Positions 48,438-62,717 of a DNA stretch of 64,000 bases are shown piece by piece. Where the stretch lies: the NCBI GenBank assembly GCA_033065855.1, contig JAVXUO010000509.1, positions 98,315 to 162,314 on the forward strand, given 5' to 3'. Below the pieces are notes generated by a model, which was given only the letters and a program-made list of their open reading frames with translations, did not search any database and had not been told where the DNA came from. Origin of the DNA: Escallonia rubra. Its lineage: Eukaryota > Streptophyta > Magnoliopsida > Escalloniales > Escalloniaceae. Both the position numbers and the translations under genes were made by a program. Each line of letters opens with the position of its first letter. Position 1 is the first letter of the stretch.

Positions 48438-50637
48438 GTACGGGACATAAGGGCATGCCTTAGTGCATTTTCCACACTTGTAATTTTTTCGTTCATTTTG
48501 CAAGATTCCATACCCATGTATCAAGGCATGTTGCCTATCCTTCGTTATCAATGAAGTTAAATTTTCCAGACTTAGAAAATTTTCAAGCTACATTGATCTT
48601 GCACAAGTCTATTGATATCACCCTTCTTGCCATCACCCACTCCCTTGGGGGCTTCACCCCTTCCCAATCCCTTCGGTCTCACATTGCAATGACTTGGTAC
48701 GTGGTGCGAGGGGTGGCTCGAGCCGCGCTACTACGGTCGCATCATCATCCTGCATTCACTTTTCCAACACTTAGAAAAAATTTCATTTTTTGTCGCAACC
48801 GATCATCGATAATCATCCTCAGTGGTCTCCCTCGGCATCCTTGTCTTAGCCCAACACTTAGAAAAATTTTCATTTTTTTCGCAACCGGTCATCAATGATC
48901 ATCCTCAGCGGCCTCCCTTAGCATCCTTGTCCGAGCTCAAAAAAAAAAAAATTCAACACTTAGAAAAAATTTCAAGTTTTTCATCTTCCCACATGTTCCC
49001 CACCTTCATGCTCTCATCACTATCCCTCTCACATTTTCCTCTCCCTCTCACCATCCAACACCCCCATGACATTTTCCTCTCCCTTTCACTTCATAAACAA
49101 TTTCTCTCTTGTGAAAAATGCTTCATCTTCTCCCATCCCATTTCTCTCACTCTCATCTTGCAATTGTCAAAATATTCTTGGGGGCTCCCTCCTTAGGGCT
49201 GCCCAAAAAAAAAATAAAAAATTATTATTATTATTTTATTCGAATTTGAATTTGAATTTCAAAAAAATCTGGGCAGAACCCTACCCGAGAACCCGAACCG
49301 ACCCGCGCGCCCCGACCCGCGCCCATTCTCTCTCAGTGATGAGATCGACCCGCGACCCGACCCTACCCGAAACCCGACCCGTGCCTTTCTTCTCCCTCTC
49401 AAACCCTAATTTTCTAAACCCTAATCTTTTCCCCATCTCTTTCTCTTCTCTTCATGCGCGGCCGCCGCCCTCTTCTCCTTGCGGCGCCCCCTTCGGCCTC
49501 CTACCAAGCAGCTCCCTCGCCGGCGACGACCCCCCGGCCGCACCTCCTTCTCTCCCCCGCCCTCCTTCCCCCCGCCACCGGCCACCCGCGGCACCCCGCC
49601 GCCGCCGCCGCCGCCCCCACTTCTTCCCCTTTCTTCTTCTTTCTTCTTTTTCTCACCACGCCGCCCCACCTTTCCCCTTCCTCCCCCTCCCTCCCCTCCC
49701 CCTTCGGCCTCGGCCCTCCCTCCCCCTACCCCCTCGACCTCGGCCCTCCCCCTCCCTTCCCCCTTCCTCTCTCTCCCCTCCCCCTTCCTCCCCCATCCCT
49801 CTCGGCTTCGGCCATCCCTCCTCCTACCCCCTCGGCCTCGGCCCTCCCCCTCCCTTCCCCTTTCCTCTCTCTCCCCTCTTCCTCTTCCCCTTCCTTCCCC
49901 TCCCCCTACCCCTCGGCCTCGGCCACCGCGGCACCCCACCGCCGCCGCCTCCCTTCCCCCTTCCCCCTTCCTCCCCCATCCCCCTTCGGCCTCGGCCATC
50001 CCTCTCCCTACCCCCTCGGCCTCGGCCCTCCCCCTCCCTTCCCCTTCCTCTCTCTCCCCTCTTCCCCTTCCTTCCCCTCCCCCTACCCTTCGGCCTCGGC
50101 CACCGCGGTACCCCACCGCCGCCGTCATCCCCTTTCATCCCCCTTCTTCCCCCTTCCCTTTCCCCTCCATCTTCCCCATCCCCTACTTCGGCCTCGGCCA
50201 CCCCAACCCCCTCCCCTAGGCCGACCCCGCCCCTCTCCTTCCCCCCTCCCTCATTCCCCTTACCTTTCCCTCTCTTCCCTTCCCCCACACCGCAACCTTC
50301 ACGCCACACCCAAGGCCACCACCTTCACCCATATTTCAACCTTCATCTCTTTTTCTTCACCCATGGCCTACCTCACTACCACACCCTCGGCCTCGCCCCC
50401 CTTCTTTCTTTGCCAACCCCGAAGCCGACCCTCCACCATTTGGCCACCATCAAGGCCACCTATTTTTGGCCTTCCCAAAGCCATGACCATCACCTTCAAG
50501 AACCCCTCCATCTCTTATTTTCTTCAAACCCATAACCTCTTCCCTTCGGTCACCACACCCAAGTCTACCTGCCAACTTCGGCTTGTCCGCATTCATCCAA
50601 CGACCGAGCCCCGACATACAAGGCCAATCACTTAAAA

Positions 50638-50645
<8 letters not shown>

Positions 50646-50686
<41 letters not shown>
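50646..50686. repeat. (AT)n microsatellite
   Basis: About 20 AT units after an A run, inside the LTR element. Confidence 0.9.
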
Positions 50687-50690
<4 letters not shown>

Positions 50691-51111
50691 TTGCAACATC
50701 GATCGCCTTCCATTGCTCGCGCCCTTGCGCCCGTCGTTGACTACCCCTGCATCCCCTGACATCAACGTATTTGACCGACGCGCATTGCCCGTGCCTATGC
50801 GCCCGTCGTGGACTGCCCCTGCATCGCGACGTCCGACCGCGCCCTTGTCGCACCCCTCATGACGATGTCCCTCGACATCAACGCCCTTGGTAGGTGGTGC
50901 GCAAGATAGCTCGAACCACTTACTCATATTCATTCTCTAATGCTCGTCGCCAGTGCCCGCGCGCCGTCTTCACGACGCTTGTCGCCCATCGCCCGCGGGA
51001 CGTCTCCGATACACTCGTCGTCTGTCGCCCGGGCGCCATTTACATGCTCGCGCCCCTGCGCCCTATCATCGTGCCTTGTGTCAACACCCAAGCATCCCAA
51101 GGCTTTCGTAG

Positions 51112-51145
51112 GTGGTGCACGAGGTGGCTCGAGCCACCTACTCTT
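51112..51145. other. Perfect 16-base palindrome within a hairpin
   Basis: GGTGGCTCGAGCCACC is self-complementary, and the flanking GTAGGTGG can pair with CCACCTAC. Related, imperfect forms stand near 48698-48730 and 50887-50925 in the same internal region. Confidence 0.6.
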
Positions 51146-51268
51146 CATCATCATGCATTGACGACCTCAACAGCACTCTGGCCAAACAACATAAAATCTT
51201 GCTAAGTGTTTATGCGTGCGGTGCCCGCTCGGGTTGCCCCTCCTCGCACACCACACACAGGGGGCTTA

Positions 51269-54200
51269 TGTTCCCAACCTATTCTGGTCGTACCCAAAGG
51301 CCCACTACGGTCCCATTTTGCATGACACGTCCGCACAAGCAACAGACATTTTCAACGCTCACAACCGGTCAAAGCGTGCACGCTCAAGTCACGTGCACTT
51401 CTTACTTCTTCTACGCGACTTCGTCGCCAAGAAACTCATCATCGTGCGACGCCGCATCACGCTTCCACTGTCGCACTTCGCATGTTGTCCGTCGATGCGC
51501 CATGACACTTGCCCAAGGAGGTTTGGCCTTGGCCTTTCCCCCCCGGCTCTTCACTCTTCGCGCAAAGTCCTTTTTGCACTTTTTTCGTTTCGTACGTTTT
51601 GTACATGACTCTGGCACCTTGTTCATCATGTGGGTACGATTCTTGGTAGCATGCTCGTCGCAACACAACTTTCGGATTCGTCATTGCTTATCAAAACACC
51701 TACCGTCGGTGCGTCCAAAGTTCATCAAAGGGGGGAGTGGCCTTGGCCTCCCTTCATGGGAGTTGGCCTTTTACCTTGGCCACCCCCTAGGGTCGGCCTC
51801 GGCCTCACCAAGGGGTCGGCCTCGGCCTCCTCAGGGGTGGTGGCCTTGGCCTTCCCCCCAATGTTTGGCCTATGGCCTTCCCTCCTGCGCGCACTTGTTT
51901 TCCCGAGTCTTTGCACCTCCGCGATGTTTACGGACGTTCGTACATCAACCTCGCGACGTCCGTCGTGCATCACCTTACGGACGTTCGTACATCAACCTCG
52001 CGACGTCCGTCGTGCATCACCTTACGGACATTCGTACATCAACCTCGCGACGTCCGTCCTGCAACAACCTCCCGACATCCGTTCGTACATCAACTTCACG
52101 ACGTCCGTCGTCCGTCATCCATCGAATCCGCGACCCCCGTCGCCCAGACACAACTCCGCGACCCCCGTCGCCCGGACACAACTCCGCGACCCCCGTCGCC
52201 CGGACACAACTCCGCGACCCCCGTCGCCCAGACATAACTCCGCGACCCCCGTCGCCCCGACACAACTCCGCGACCCCGTCGCCCAGACACAACTCCACGA
52301 TGCTCATCATCCGTCGCCCGGACGTCGTCTCCGTGACCCCCGTCACCAACGTCCGGGCGTCACACTCCAACACTTCGCCGCGCCCGTGCGCCGCGCCACT
52401 GATACAGCCGTGCCTCCAGGCTCTCTGTCACACTAACGTGCCCCCGGCACCATAAGCACTTTATCGCACCCATGCGCCATCATTGACACAAACGTGCCCC
52501 CGGCACCTCACGCACTCTGTCGCGCCCATGCGCCACGCCACTAACACCAACGTGCCCCCAGCACCTTACTCACTTCATTGCGCCGATGCGCCACAATCAT
52601 GTCATCATGCCCCCGGGCACCACACTCATTCATCACACCATGCGCACCTTGCCTTGGTCATGGAACATGCTTCAACCCACTCTCCGGAGTGTACATCATC
52701 CGCGGGGATAGGCGACTCCTCCGGGACACTATCTCTACCAGGGAGCTCTTCAACTCCCCTTCCGCCAGGTAGACGGCTCCTCCGGGATGCTACCTCGGCC
52801 AGTCGGGTAGACGGCTCCTCCGGGATGCTACCTTGACATGCTCCGAGTGCTCCGGCACAAGGACTCACCCGCGGGGATAGGCGACTCCTCCGGGACACTA
52901 TCTCTGCCAGGGAGCTCTTCAACTCCCCTTCCGCCAGGTAGACGGCTCCTCCGGGATGCTACCTCGGCCAGTCGGGTAGACGGCTCCTCCGAGATGCTAC
53001 CTTGACATGCTCCGAGTGCTCCGGCACAAGGACTCACCCGCGGGGATAGGCGACTCCTCCGGGACACTATCTCTGCCAGGGAGCTCTTCAACTCCCCTTC
53101 CGCCAGGTAGACGGCTCCTCCGGGATGCTACCTCGGCCAGTCGGGTAGACGGCTCCTCCGGGATGCTACCTTGACATGCTCCGAGTGCTCCGGCACAAGG
53201 ACTCACCCGCGGGGATAGGCGACTCCTCCGGGACACTATCTCTGCCAGGGAGCTCTTCAACTCCCCTTCCGCCAGGTAGACGGCTCCTCCGGAATGCTAC
53301 CTCGGCCAGTCGGGTAGACGGCTCCTCCGGGATGCTACCTTGACTCGCTCCAAGTGCTCCGGCATAAGGACTCACCCGCAGGGATAGGCGACTCCTCCGG
53401 GACACTATCTCTGCCAGGGAGCTCTTCAACTCCCCTTCCGCCAGGTAGACGGCTCCTCCGGGATGCTACCTTGGCCGGCCGGGTAGACGGCTCCTCCGGG
53501 ATGCTACCTTGGCCTGCGGAATAGACGACTCCTCCGGGACACTATCTCCGTCAGGGTGCCTGCGTGACTGGCCTACGTGCTCCGGCACTGGGGGCTTGCG
53601 TCGGCACCCCTAGGGACTATGACCCCCGGGTCACTCCGAGACGGGAGCAGGTCTTCGGAGGGCATCGCGCCTAGTTCACCTGGCAGTTGGGCGTCGGGTC
53701 TTCCCCACCGCTGCCAGGCCTGTGGGACTCCGCAAGGGCTTGGATTGGAGGCTAGATCAAAGGGGTTCTCTGGCCACACCGATGCGGTGGGAGCCAGTCT
53801 TTCCAGACAGACAGAGCGACGCTGTGAGGAGCAGGCCAGGTGAATATGCGATCTGACAGTCCATGGAGCACCGGCACTCGTGGACCCCCCGGTGACGTGT
53901 CACTCCCGGGGAGCGCCACGTGTCGGTTAATGACATCATCATCTCAATCTCTATAAATAGAGGTCTTGAGAATTCATTTGAAGAAGATAGAGGTTGGACA
54001 TTTTCAGAACATATTTCACTTTCTCACTCTAGAATTCTAGAGAGAGAAACATACAGTACCCTGACTCTGGACCTAAGCATCGGACTGTGACTGTCATCGT
54101 GTATTCATCTCGCGCTATCGCCCTCACAGCACTGCCACCCTCGAGTTCTGTCTGGGAAGCCCTTGGTCTCTGCCCTTGTTCCACACTTGCTGTCTCTCAC

Positions 54201-54280
54201 TTTGCATACTTGGAAGCTGACACGGACTGCAGCCTTTGTGGCACCTCCACGTAGGTACGAACCCGCTTTCCTTGGCATCA
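51269..54280 (+). repeat. 3' LTR
   Basis: 3012 bases, same structure as the 5' LTR. It has three instead of four 47-base units (51928, 51975, 52022), about six instead of four 28-base units (52128-52280), and the same five starts of the 169-base unit (52702-53378). Other differences are scattered substitutions. Confidence 0.9.
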
Positions 54281-55197
54281 ACGGGTAACATGAGCGGTTA
54301 AAAAATAACACTAGATCACTCTAGGCAACAAAAGATTATAATAATGGGATTGGAAGCATGATTCATGTTTAGTCTGCACCGCATAATCTTTTTTTCTTTA
54401 ATAAGGAAGTTCCTAATAACAACATTACTTCTATAAAGTAGTCATGTATTTGCAAATACATATATGCATTTTTTATATTTTTGGGTTAGAAGTTACTAAC
54501 CTTTCATTACATTTTTTTCCCCTAAAGAGTAGATGTGTTAGATATTAATCTTGTAGCAATATTTTTCTCTAATTAAATATGAAAATTATTTTATGAAATA
54601 AGCTGACTAAGGATGATTGTGATATATTCACAACGATTATTGTCTTCATTAAGTTAGACTATAGTAAATATAAATGAGTAAAAAAATGATTGAAAGTTGA
54701 AGTAAAAAAATCACCTATATGGATGCTAACATAATGATAAATAGTAATTTGTTGATTGTGAAATTTTATACGTTGAGTTTAAACTAAATGCATCGACTTG
54801 AAATTATAATACCCTTGAGTTAAACTACTCCTTTTTTATAAAGTAATTATTTTTACTTCAAAAAAATGGTGGGTAAGACCGTGATATGAATATGGGCCAT
54901 CATTGGTATCAATCGACTTAATACTTTTTTATATTATGTAGAAGTTGTACGACATGAAGGTAGTTAAGAGACTATTGACATTCTTTAGATGGATTTATAA
55001 CATTTTTAGAGAAATCTATATGCATATACATCTCAATTTCAACTTGCACCTTTAATTTCAATTGAATTAACATGTATATTTGAACCATAAAAAAGTAATT
55101 GTAGTATAGAGAATACATGTAGTTATGGCTTTTCGATACTACAATATTATACTGTCATATGTTACTGTTCACGTGTATCGCACGTGCATCTTACTAG

Positions 55198-57026
55198 TAT
55201 ATGAAAAACGGACAAAGGTGAGGAAATCACAGGTGGTACGAAGTGTGGGAAATTCACCGGCAGGTATTGTCTGATTAGTTGTGTAATCGAAGTTGATAGC
55301 GAAATGATAGAAGAATTAGGGGTGCAGTGGGGCTGCTTTGGACTCCACCGGCCCATCACTTTTCTGTCTCCTCGCTTCACCTGTCCTCCTTTCCTCTGTC
55401 TCACCCACACCACACAGCATTTGCACTCTCCTCTCCTCTCTCTGTCTCGTCCTTCTGAGTCTCACATCCACCAGAGCTTCAGGCCCAGTATGTTGTATAT
55501 GAATGTTCATCTCCACAAAGATCTCTAAGAAGCAGAAATCCATGGAATCCAAGCCCAGTGTGCAGACACAAGCATATACAGATTGGGCCTGAATTGTTGA
55601 AGGGAAAGTATGATCCTTCCTTTGGAGAGGGTGACTGTTTATAACTTCCTTTGGAGAGGGTAACTATTTATAACTTCTTTTGAACAATTAGATTCTTTGT
55701 GTGACTAAGAGTGCGACAAAACTTTAACATACAGCTGCTGCAGTAAAAGTGTAAAATTAGGGCAGAACGATGAGTGAGTAATGTTACCCTTCTTTAGAGG
55801 AATAGAGCTAATCCTAATCAAATAAAATTTTATCCTTCGAATGAGGGGATAAAGCATTAATCAATTCAAAAAAGTTGGAATTTACTGATTTGAGATGCAC
55901 GCTATGGAAGGAGTGTAATCAACTTCAAAAGTGACAGTTACATAACAGTGTAAAAATATTTATCTTTTCTTTGGAGAACACTGCTGGGTCTTTTCAAATT
56001 TGTGTTTCCAATGTTAATATTAAGAGGACGTGACAGGCTATAAACCAATTATTTGAAGACGATTTGGAATTTAACTTTCTTAACTAGGCTAGGCCCTATG
56101 GCAAAGTTATGCTTGGTTTGAGGTGATTCTAAATTGTAATGCGTTCTTCCGAGATTGTAAATTACTATGGCGAAAGTAACATATGATTTGGCATTAAAAG
56201 CTAAACTTTTTTGGAAGGGTAAGGATTGTCTATAGTACAACAACTTTGTTGTTACACAAAAAACGATGCTAAATACGTTTTAATAACGAAAGAGCGTTGT
56301 TATAAACTTTAACGTCGGTGTCAACACAGTTTTAACAGTATTTATTGCTAAAGGGGTTACGCTGAAAGTACTCTACAGCGGATGATTCTATTCTTATCCT
56401 GTTTTTAATTGCAGGAAGTAGAATTAGTGAATAGCCCACTTTGGAAACCACCTTGTTTGATAATCAAGTATATAGAATAAGTGTGTAAACAATAACATAA
56501 ATGGAATTAGAATAAACCATCGAAGGATTTGGTGGGCTGTTTTGGACAAATGAAACCTACCGACAAAACCAACGGCAGGTCCTTCAAATAGTAAGATAAA
56601 CTAGTAGTACGTGATTTTGGTACAAAGACTCTAATAATCGATGGGACCACCTGGATTAAGTTCTCCAGCATAACAATATTATCCATTTCTGCCTCGTTAA
56701 AATTCACTCATCCGTTACGCTATATTATATTCATCACACACAGTTACACCTAAATCTTTTTCGTAAAAAGAAATAACTTCCATACATTTTCGTAACTAAG
56801 AACTCTTAAGTAACAAACATCACGTAGACCTCGATATTTTACCCTAGATATCTCTGGAATAGGGGATACTTTGATTTTTTTCATAAGAAGTGAGACCACT
56901 AAAAACCAAAAGCCTGTGACAGATGTTCCAAAGTTAAAGTGGAATTCCAATTTTTATCCTTTTTTACTATATACATCTCTCTGAAAGAGGAATCATCCCA
57001 AAAGCAGATTGGGGGTCCCTTGAAGT
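55198..57026. other. Upstream region of ADH1 copy 2
   Basis: Diverged counterpart of 31215-32650 in unit 1, with many small insertions and deletions. No supported gene. Confidence 0.5.
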
Positions 57027-57571
57027 TAGGGGTGAGCACGGTTCGGTTGGTTCGGTTTGGAGGCTGAATACCAAACCGAATCGACCAACCTCGGTTTGGG
57101 GAAAAAAAAAATCGAACCATAGTTGAACGGTTCGGTTTGGACGGTTTAATCGGTTTGGGCCAAACTCAATTTTTGGCAAGTTTAGGCCCAAAAATTAATA
57201 ACTTATACATACTAATAAGCTCCAAAAAACTGAATTTTTTTATCATAATTAATAACACTTAGTGAGATGTAAGCGGTAAGTGAAAAATGTGTGTTACGTT
57301 AAGGGATTTAGGATTTATCCCATTTTATATGAGGATTAGATAACTAAGATTAGTAAAAAATAACTAGGATTATGTAAAAATATAGATATGTTATATTATA
57401 TACGGTTGGTTCGATTTATGCGGTTTCAAAAAAATTCAAACCGAACCGAATGTACGGTTTGGGAAAAAAAAATCAAACCGATTGATTTTTTGATCGGTTT
57501 GAAAATAAACGGATTGGTTGGTTCGATTTTCACGGTTGGATCGATTTCAACTGTTTAAATGCTCACCCCAA
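57027..57571. mobile_element. hAT-type MITE in ADH1 copy 2 promoter
   Basis: Ends TAGGGGTGAGCA and the inverse of TTGGGGTGAGCA, flanked by CTTGAAGT on both sides (57019-57026 and 57572-57579), an eight-base duplication typical of hAT elements. It has 545 bases and no transposase. The interior has many CGGTTTGG/CCAAACCG motifs in both orientations. It is absent from unit 1, so it was inserted after the duplication. Confidence 0.88.
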
Positions 57572-57707
57572 CTTGAAGTAATGCATCATTGACTTAGTAT
57601 TTTAGTGGCAGCATCTACAGTCAAGTTGATACGCATACCCAATGAACAAAACCCAAAACAAACAAAGTCCTAAACCAGACATTGTAGCAGGAAACAAAAC
57701 CTCGGAA

Positions 57708-57713
57708 TGGTTT
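57708..57713 (+). promoter_or_regulatory. Remaining GT motif of ADH1 copy 2
   Basis: One TGGTTT is kept; the second, intact in copy 1, reads TGGTAT here. It is about 145 bases from the TATA box instead of about 50, because of extra sequence in between. Confidence 0.45.
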
Positions 57714-57857
57714 CTGGTATGGGCAAGTTGATCATGAAACTTCGTTGAAAAAGTCGAAAGCACAGCGTATGTCTACCAAATAAACCTTTAAAAAACACAT
57801 TTCTTTGATATCTATCCACTTTTCAGTAGCCTTCTGTGTTGCCTACCTTTCTACGAG

Positions 57858-57865
57858 TATAAATA
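57858..57865 (+). promoter_or_regulatory. TATA box of ADH1 copy 2
   Basis: TATAAATA at the same distance from the ATG (57992) as in copy 1. Confidence 0.7.
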
Positions 57866-57991
57866 CCCCAATAGGGCAAGCACTGTACCCCATCTCACAC
57901 AACTCGAAACAGTCATAGCTACAAGCACAGGCAAACTCAAATATTAGATTGTTCATCTGGGTTTATTGTATTGCAAGCAAACAAGGAAAGG

Positions 57992-60538
<2,547 letters not shown>

Positions 60539-60570
60539 TGAAATGGCATGAAGCTCTCCAGTGTTCAATG

Positions 60571-60576
60571 AATAAA
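60571..60576 (+). terminator. Poly(A) signal of ADH1 copy 2
   Basis: AATAAA 32 bases after the stop, matching copy 1. Confidence 0.6.
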
Positions 60577-62717
60577 GGATGTTGGGCTCTTGTGCATCAA
60601 AATCTAGCTAGTCTCCTGATTTACTGGACCTTAAGTTTCTTTCCTGTATTTGTTCTTCTTTGGTGTCTTCGGCAATTGTGATTTGTGATGAGAGAGCATT
60701 CCCTCTGGCCTTTATATGTTTCTGATGTGTATATAATGGTAATGTAAATTGTCTGTTCAAAGATTTTACCATCATTTGGAAGTCCAAGTGTGATAAGAAG
60801 GGAAGCCAAATGTGACAATAGTTATCTAAATAAATCCAAGTTATCTTTCTATCTGCCATCTCTCAAACTGGAACCCTCTCTCTCCCTCTCTCTCCCTTCT
60901 GCTTTTTAGTAAAAATGTATACTAACTTTCATTATATGAGAATGATGCTACTTTTTAAAGTTTTGACTCCCATTGTGGTTCAAGCAATTCAAAAGATTAT
61001 GTCGATCATGTTCTAAAATAGCCTCACAATTTGGAAGTTCAAGTTTGATAAGAAGCGCATCTAAAAGAGAGAAAAGAAGAAGTGCGACGCAGAAATAATT
61101 CTGTGTAACATAGGAAAGATCCCTGCATATGACTAAAACACCCTGCAAATGACTAGAACGAGGGTTTTTTTTTTATCACATTACTGACATAAATAGATTC
61201 AAGTCATCTTTTAATCTTCCATCTCTCAAACAAGAATCCTATCTCTCCTTTTAGTTTAGGTAGTCAGGTCGATAGAGAGGTTCTTTGTCAACGAGTCATC
61301 TCATCTCATCTCATCTCATCACTCTTTGTCTTGCCATTTCCAATTGAAGATCGTCATACAACAATTTGATAACGCATAACTCAATAGCATTGATCTACAT
61401 TGGCCAACAAAGATTTTTCAGTTTATCTATGCAGTCCCCTATTGCGAACCTTTACAGCAACAGATCCGGGGAAAAAAGCAACAGAGACTTATACAAAAGC
61501 ACTGACATTGTGTTGGACGAAAATGCCTTCATGCTAAGAAATCTATGTTGTCTTTTATCTTCTCCCCATTACCCTATCCAGCCAAAGCCACCGGCACGGG
61601 GTTTTACAACCAACGAACACCACCACTTCCTGCCACCAGTGCGGCAGATTACCATTAAGGAGAAGCAATTGTACGTGGTCCCACTTATCTAGAATGCAAA
61701 TCTCGTGTAAAAAGAGCCAATTAAAGTAAGATAGCCACCGTCAGAATACCCATACATCTTTCCACCACCGCCATTTTCACCACCAGCATCACCAACCACC
61801 AAAAAGTCTCACCACATTTGTCACCACCAACTAAACCCACCACCGCTGCCACAAAGCACCAAACCCAACTCCGTCAGCATCAACCCCAACTCTATCGCCA
61901 CCAACCACCACCACAGAAACATCACTATTGTCACATAACCGTACTACGAACCAATGCTCAAGCTAATGCCCAGACTGGAAATCTTCACCCTTGCTTGTTC
62001 CCATCTTTCTCGTTTTTGGGAGTTATTGTTTCTGGTATTTGTGGTGTGCTTTTTGTGGTGGTGGTGATAAAATTGTGCGCCAAGGAATATCTGACGAGCA
62101 CCGTAGTAGTGAGTTTCTTGTTAACCATTGCCAGGAGATACGGTGGTCTCTTTCGCAGTGGGCAAGCAACGGGTGTAGAAGGGAGATTTGGAATGGTCTC
62201 TTTCACAGAGGACAAGCAACGGGTGACTGTAGACCAAAACTGCTTTTTCATCAAACAAAGTTTACACAATCATTTCACTTCTGAAAAAAAAATAAAAAAA
62301 CCTTTCTATAGATGGTAAATATTGCACGATATCCTTTATCCACTACCGAAAATACTCCCATAAACTCTCAACACTCAAATGTCTGTGCAAGATAAAGATA
62401 ACTTACCCACAGCCACTGCCACAGTCGACACTTCGCACGGCATACATTATAGGGTACTAAAGATTAAAAAGAAACACTAAGGATGATTTTTAACAGTCTT
62501 TTCCATCCTCCTCGAAACCAGGTGTTTTTGGCAAAAACGTGTCATAGCTTAGTTGACCTGAGATAAAATCGCATTCAAAGAAAAGGAGTTTACACATGCT
62601 TCATATGAATTCCTGACAACTTGTAATGGAAACAGCAAAGATATATATTATAACTATCAGAAATTGCCAGCCCCAACCAACATACCCCAACTTGGGGTTT
62701 ATTCTACATTCCGATTA
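60577..62717. other. Intergenic region between ADH1 copy 2 and SPT5
   Basis: Non-coding counterpart of 35416-37503. It has a CATCT run near 61298-61320 and a CCACCA-rich stretch at 61760-61915. About 330 bases near 62375-62705 are missing from unit 1. Short open frames are not conserved in frame between the units. Confidence 0.5.

Larger units (their letters stand above)
48438..51268 (+). other. Non-coding internal region of the LTR element
   Basis: It replaces pol. About 48740-48990 holds two to three copies of a unit with CAACACTTAGAAAAAATTTCA. From 49480 to 50230 it is C/T-rich with CCCCCTCGGCCTCGGCC repeats at intervals. Open frames of 489 and 393 codons and antisense frames arise from this composition and have no domains. 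The end (50690-51265) has GC-rich tandem segments with TGCGCCCGTCGT. A short purine-rich AGGGGGC lies just before the 3' LTR as a possible polypurine tract. Confidence 0.7.
43624..54280 (+). mobile_element. Gag-only LTR retrotransposon with 3-kb LTRs
   Basis: Two near-identical LTRs (43624-46630 and 51269-54280) begin TGTTCCCAACC and end GGCATCA. The five-base flanks ACGGT and ACGGG match except for the last base. A primer-binding site follows LTR 1. The internal region of 4.6 kb codes for gag only; no protease, reverse transcriptase, RNase H or integrase motif is found. It is a non-autonomous element, probably of the Ty3/gypsy group judging by gag, comparable to gag-bearing terminal-repeat elements described in plants. 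The close match of the LTRs implies recent insertion. Confidence 0.9.
42613..55197 (+). mobile_element. Non-autonomous Helitron carrying an LTR retrotransposon
   Basis: Starts TCTATACTACATATAAAAG and ends CTAG, with a CACGTG-TATCG-CACGTG hairpin (55170-55186) seven bases before the CTAG. Flanks are GTATA on the left and TATATG on the right. Unit 1 keeps the empty site as GTATATATATG (about 31210), so insertion between A and T without duplication is directly visible. Helitron-own sequence is about 1.9 kb (42613-43623 and 54281-55197), AT-rich and without Rep/helicase domains, so it relied on a partner. The remaining length is the nested LTR element. Confidence 0.85.

Noticed and set aside
49066-50635. 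Open frames of 489, 393, 246 and (antisense) 235 and 161 codons
   Set aside because: All stem from a C/T-rich repetitive stretch inside the LTR element; proline/serine or glycine/arginine runs, several frames open at once, no domain.
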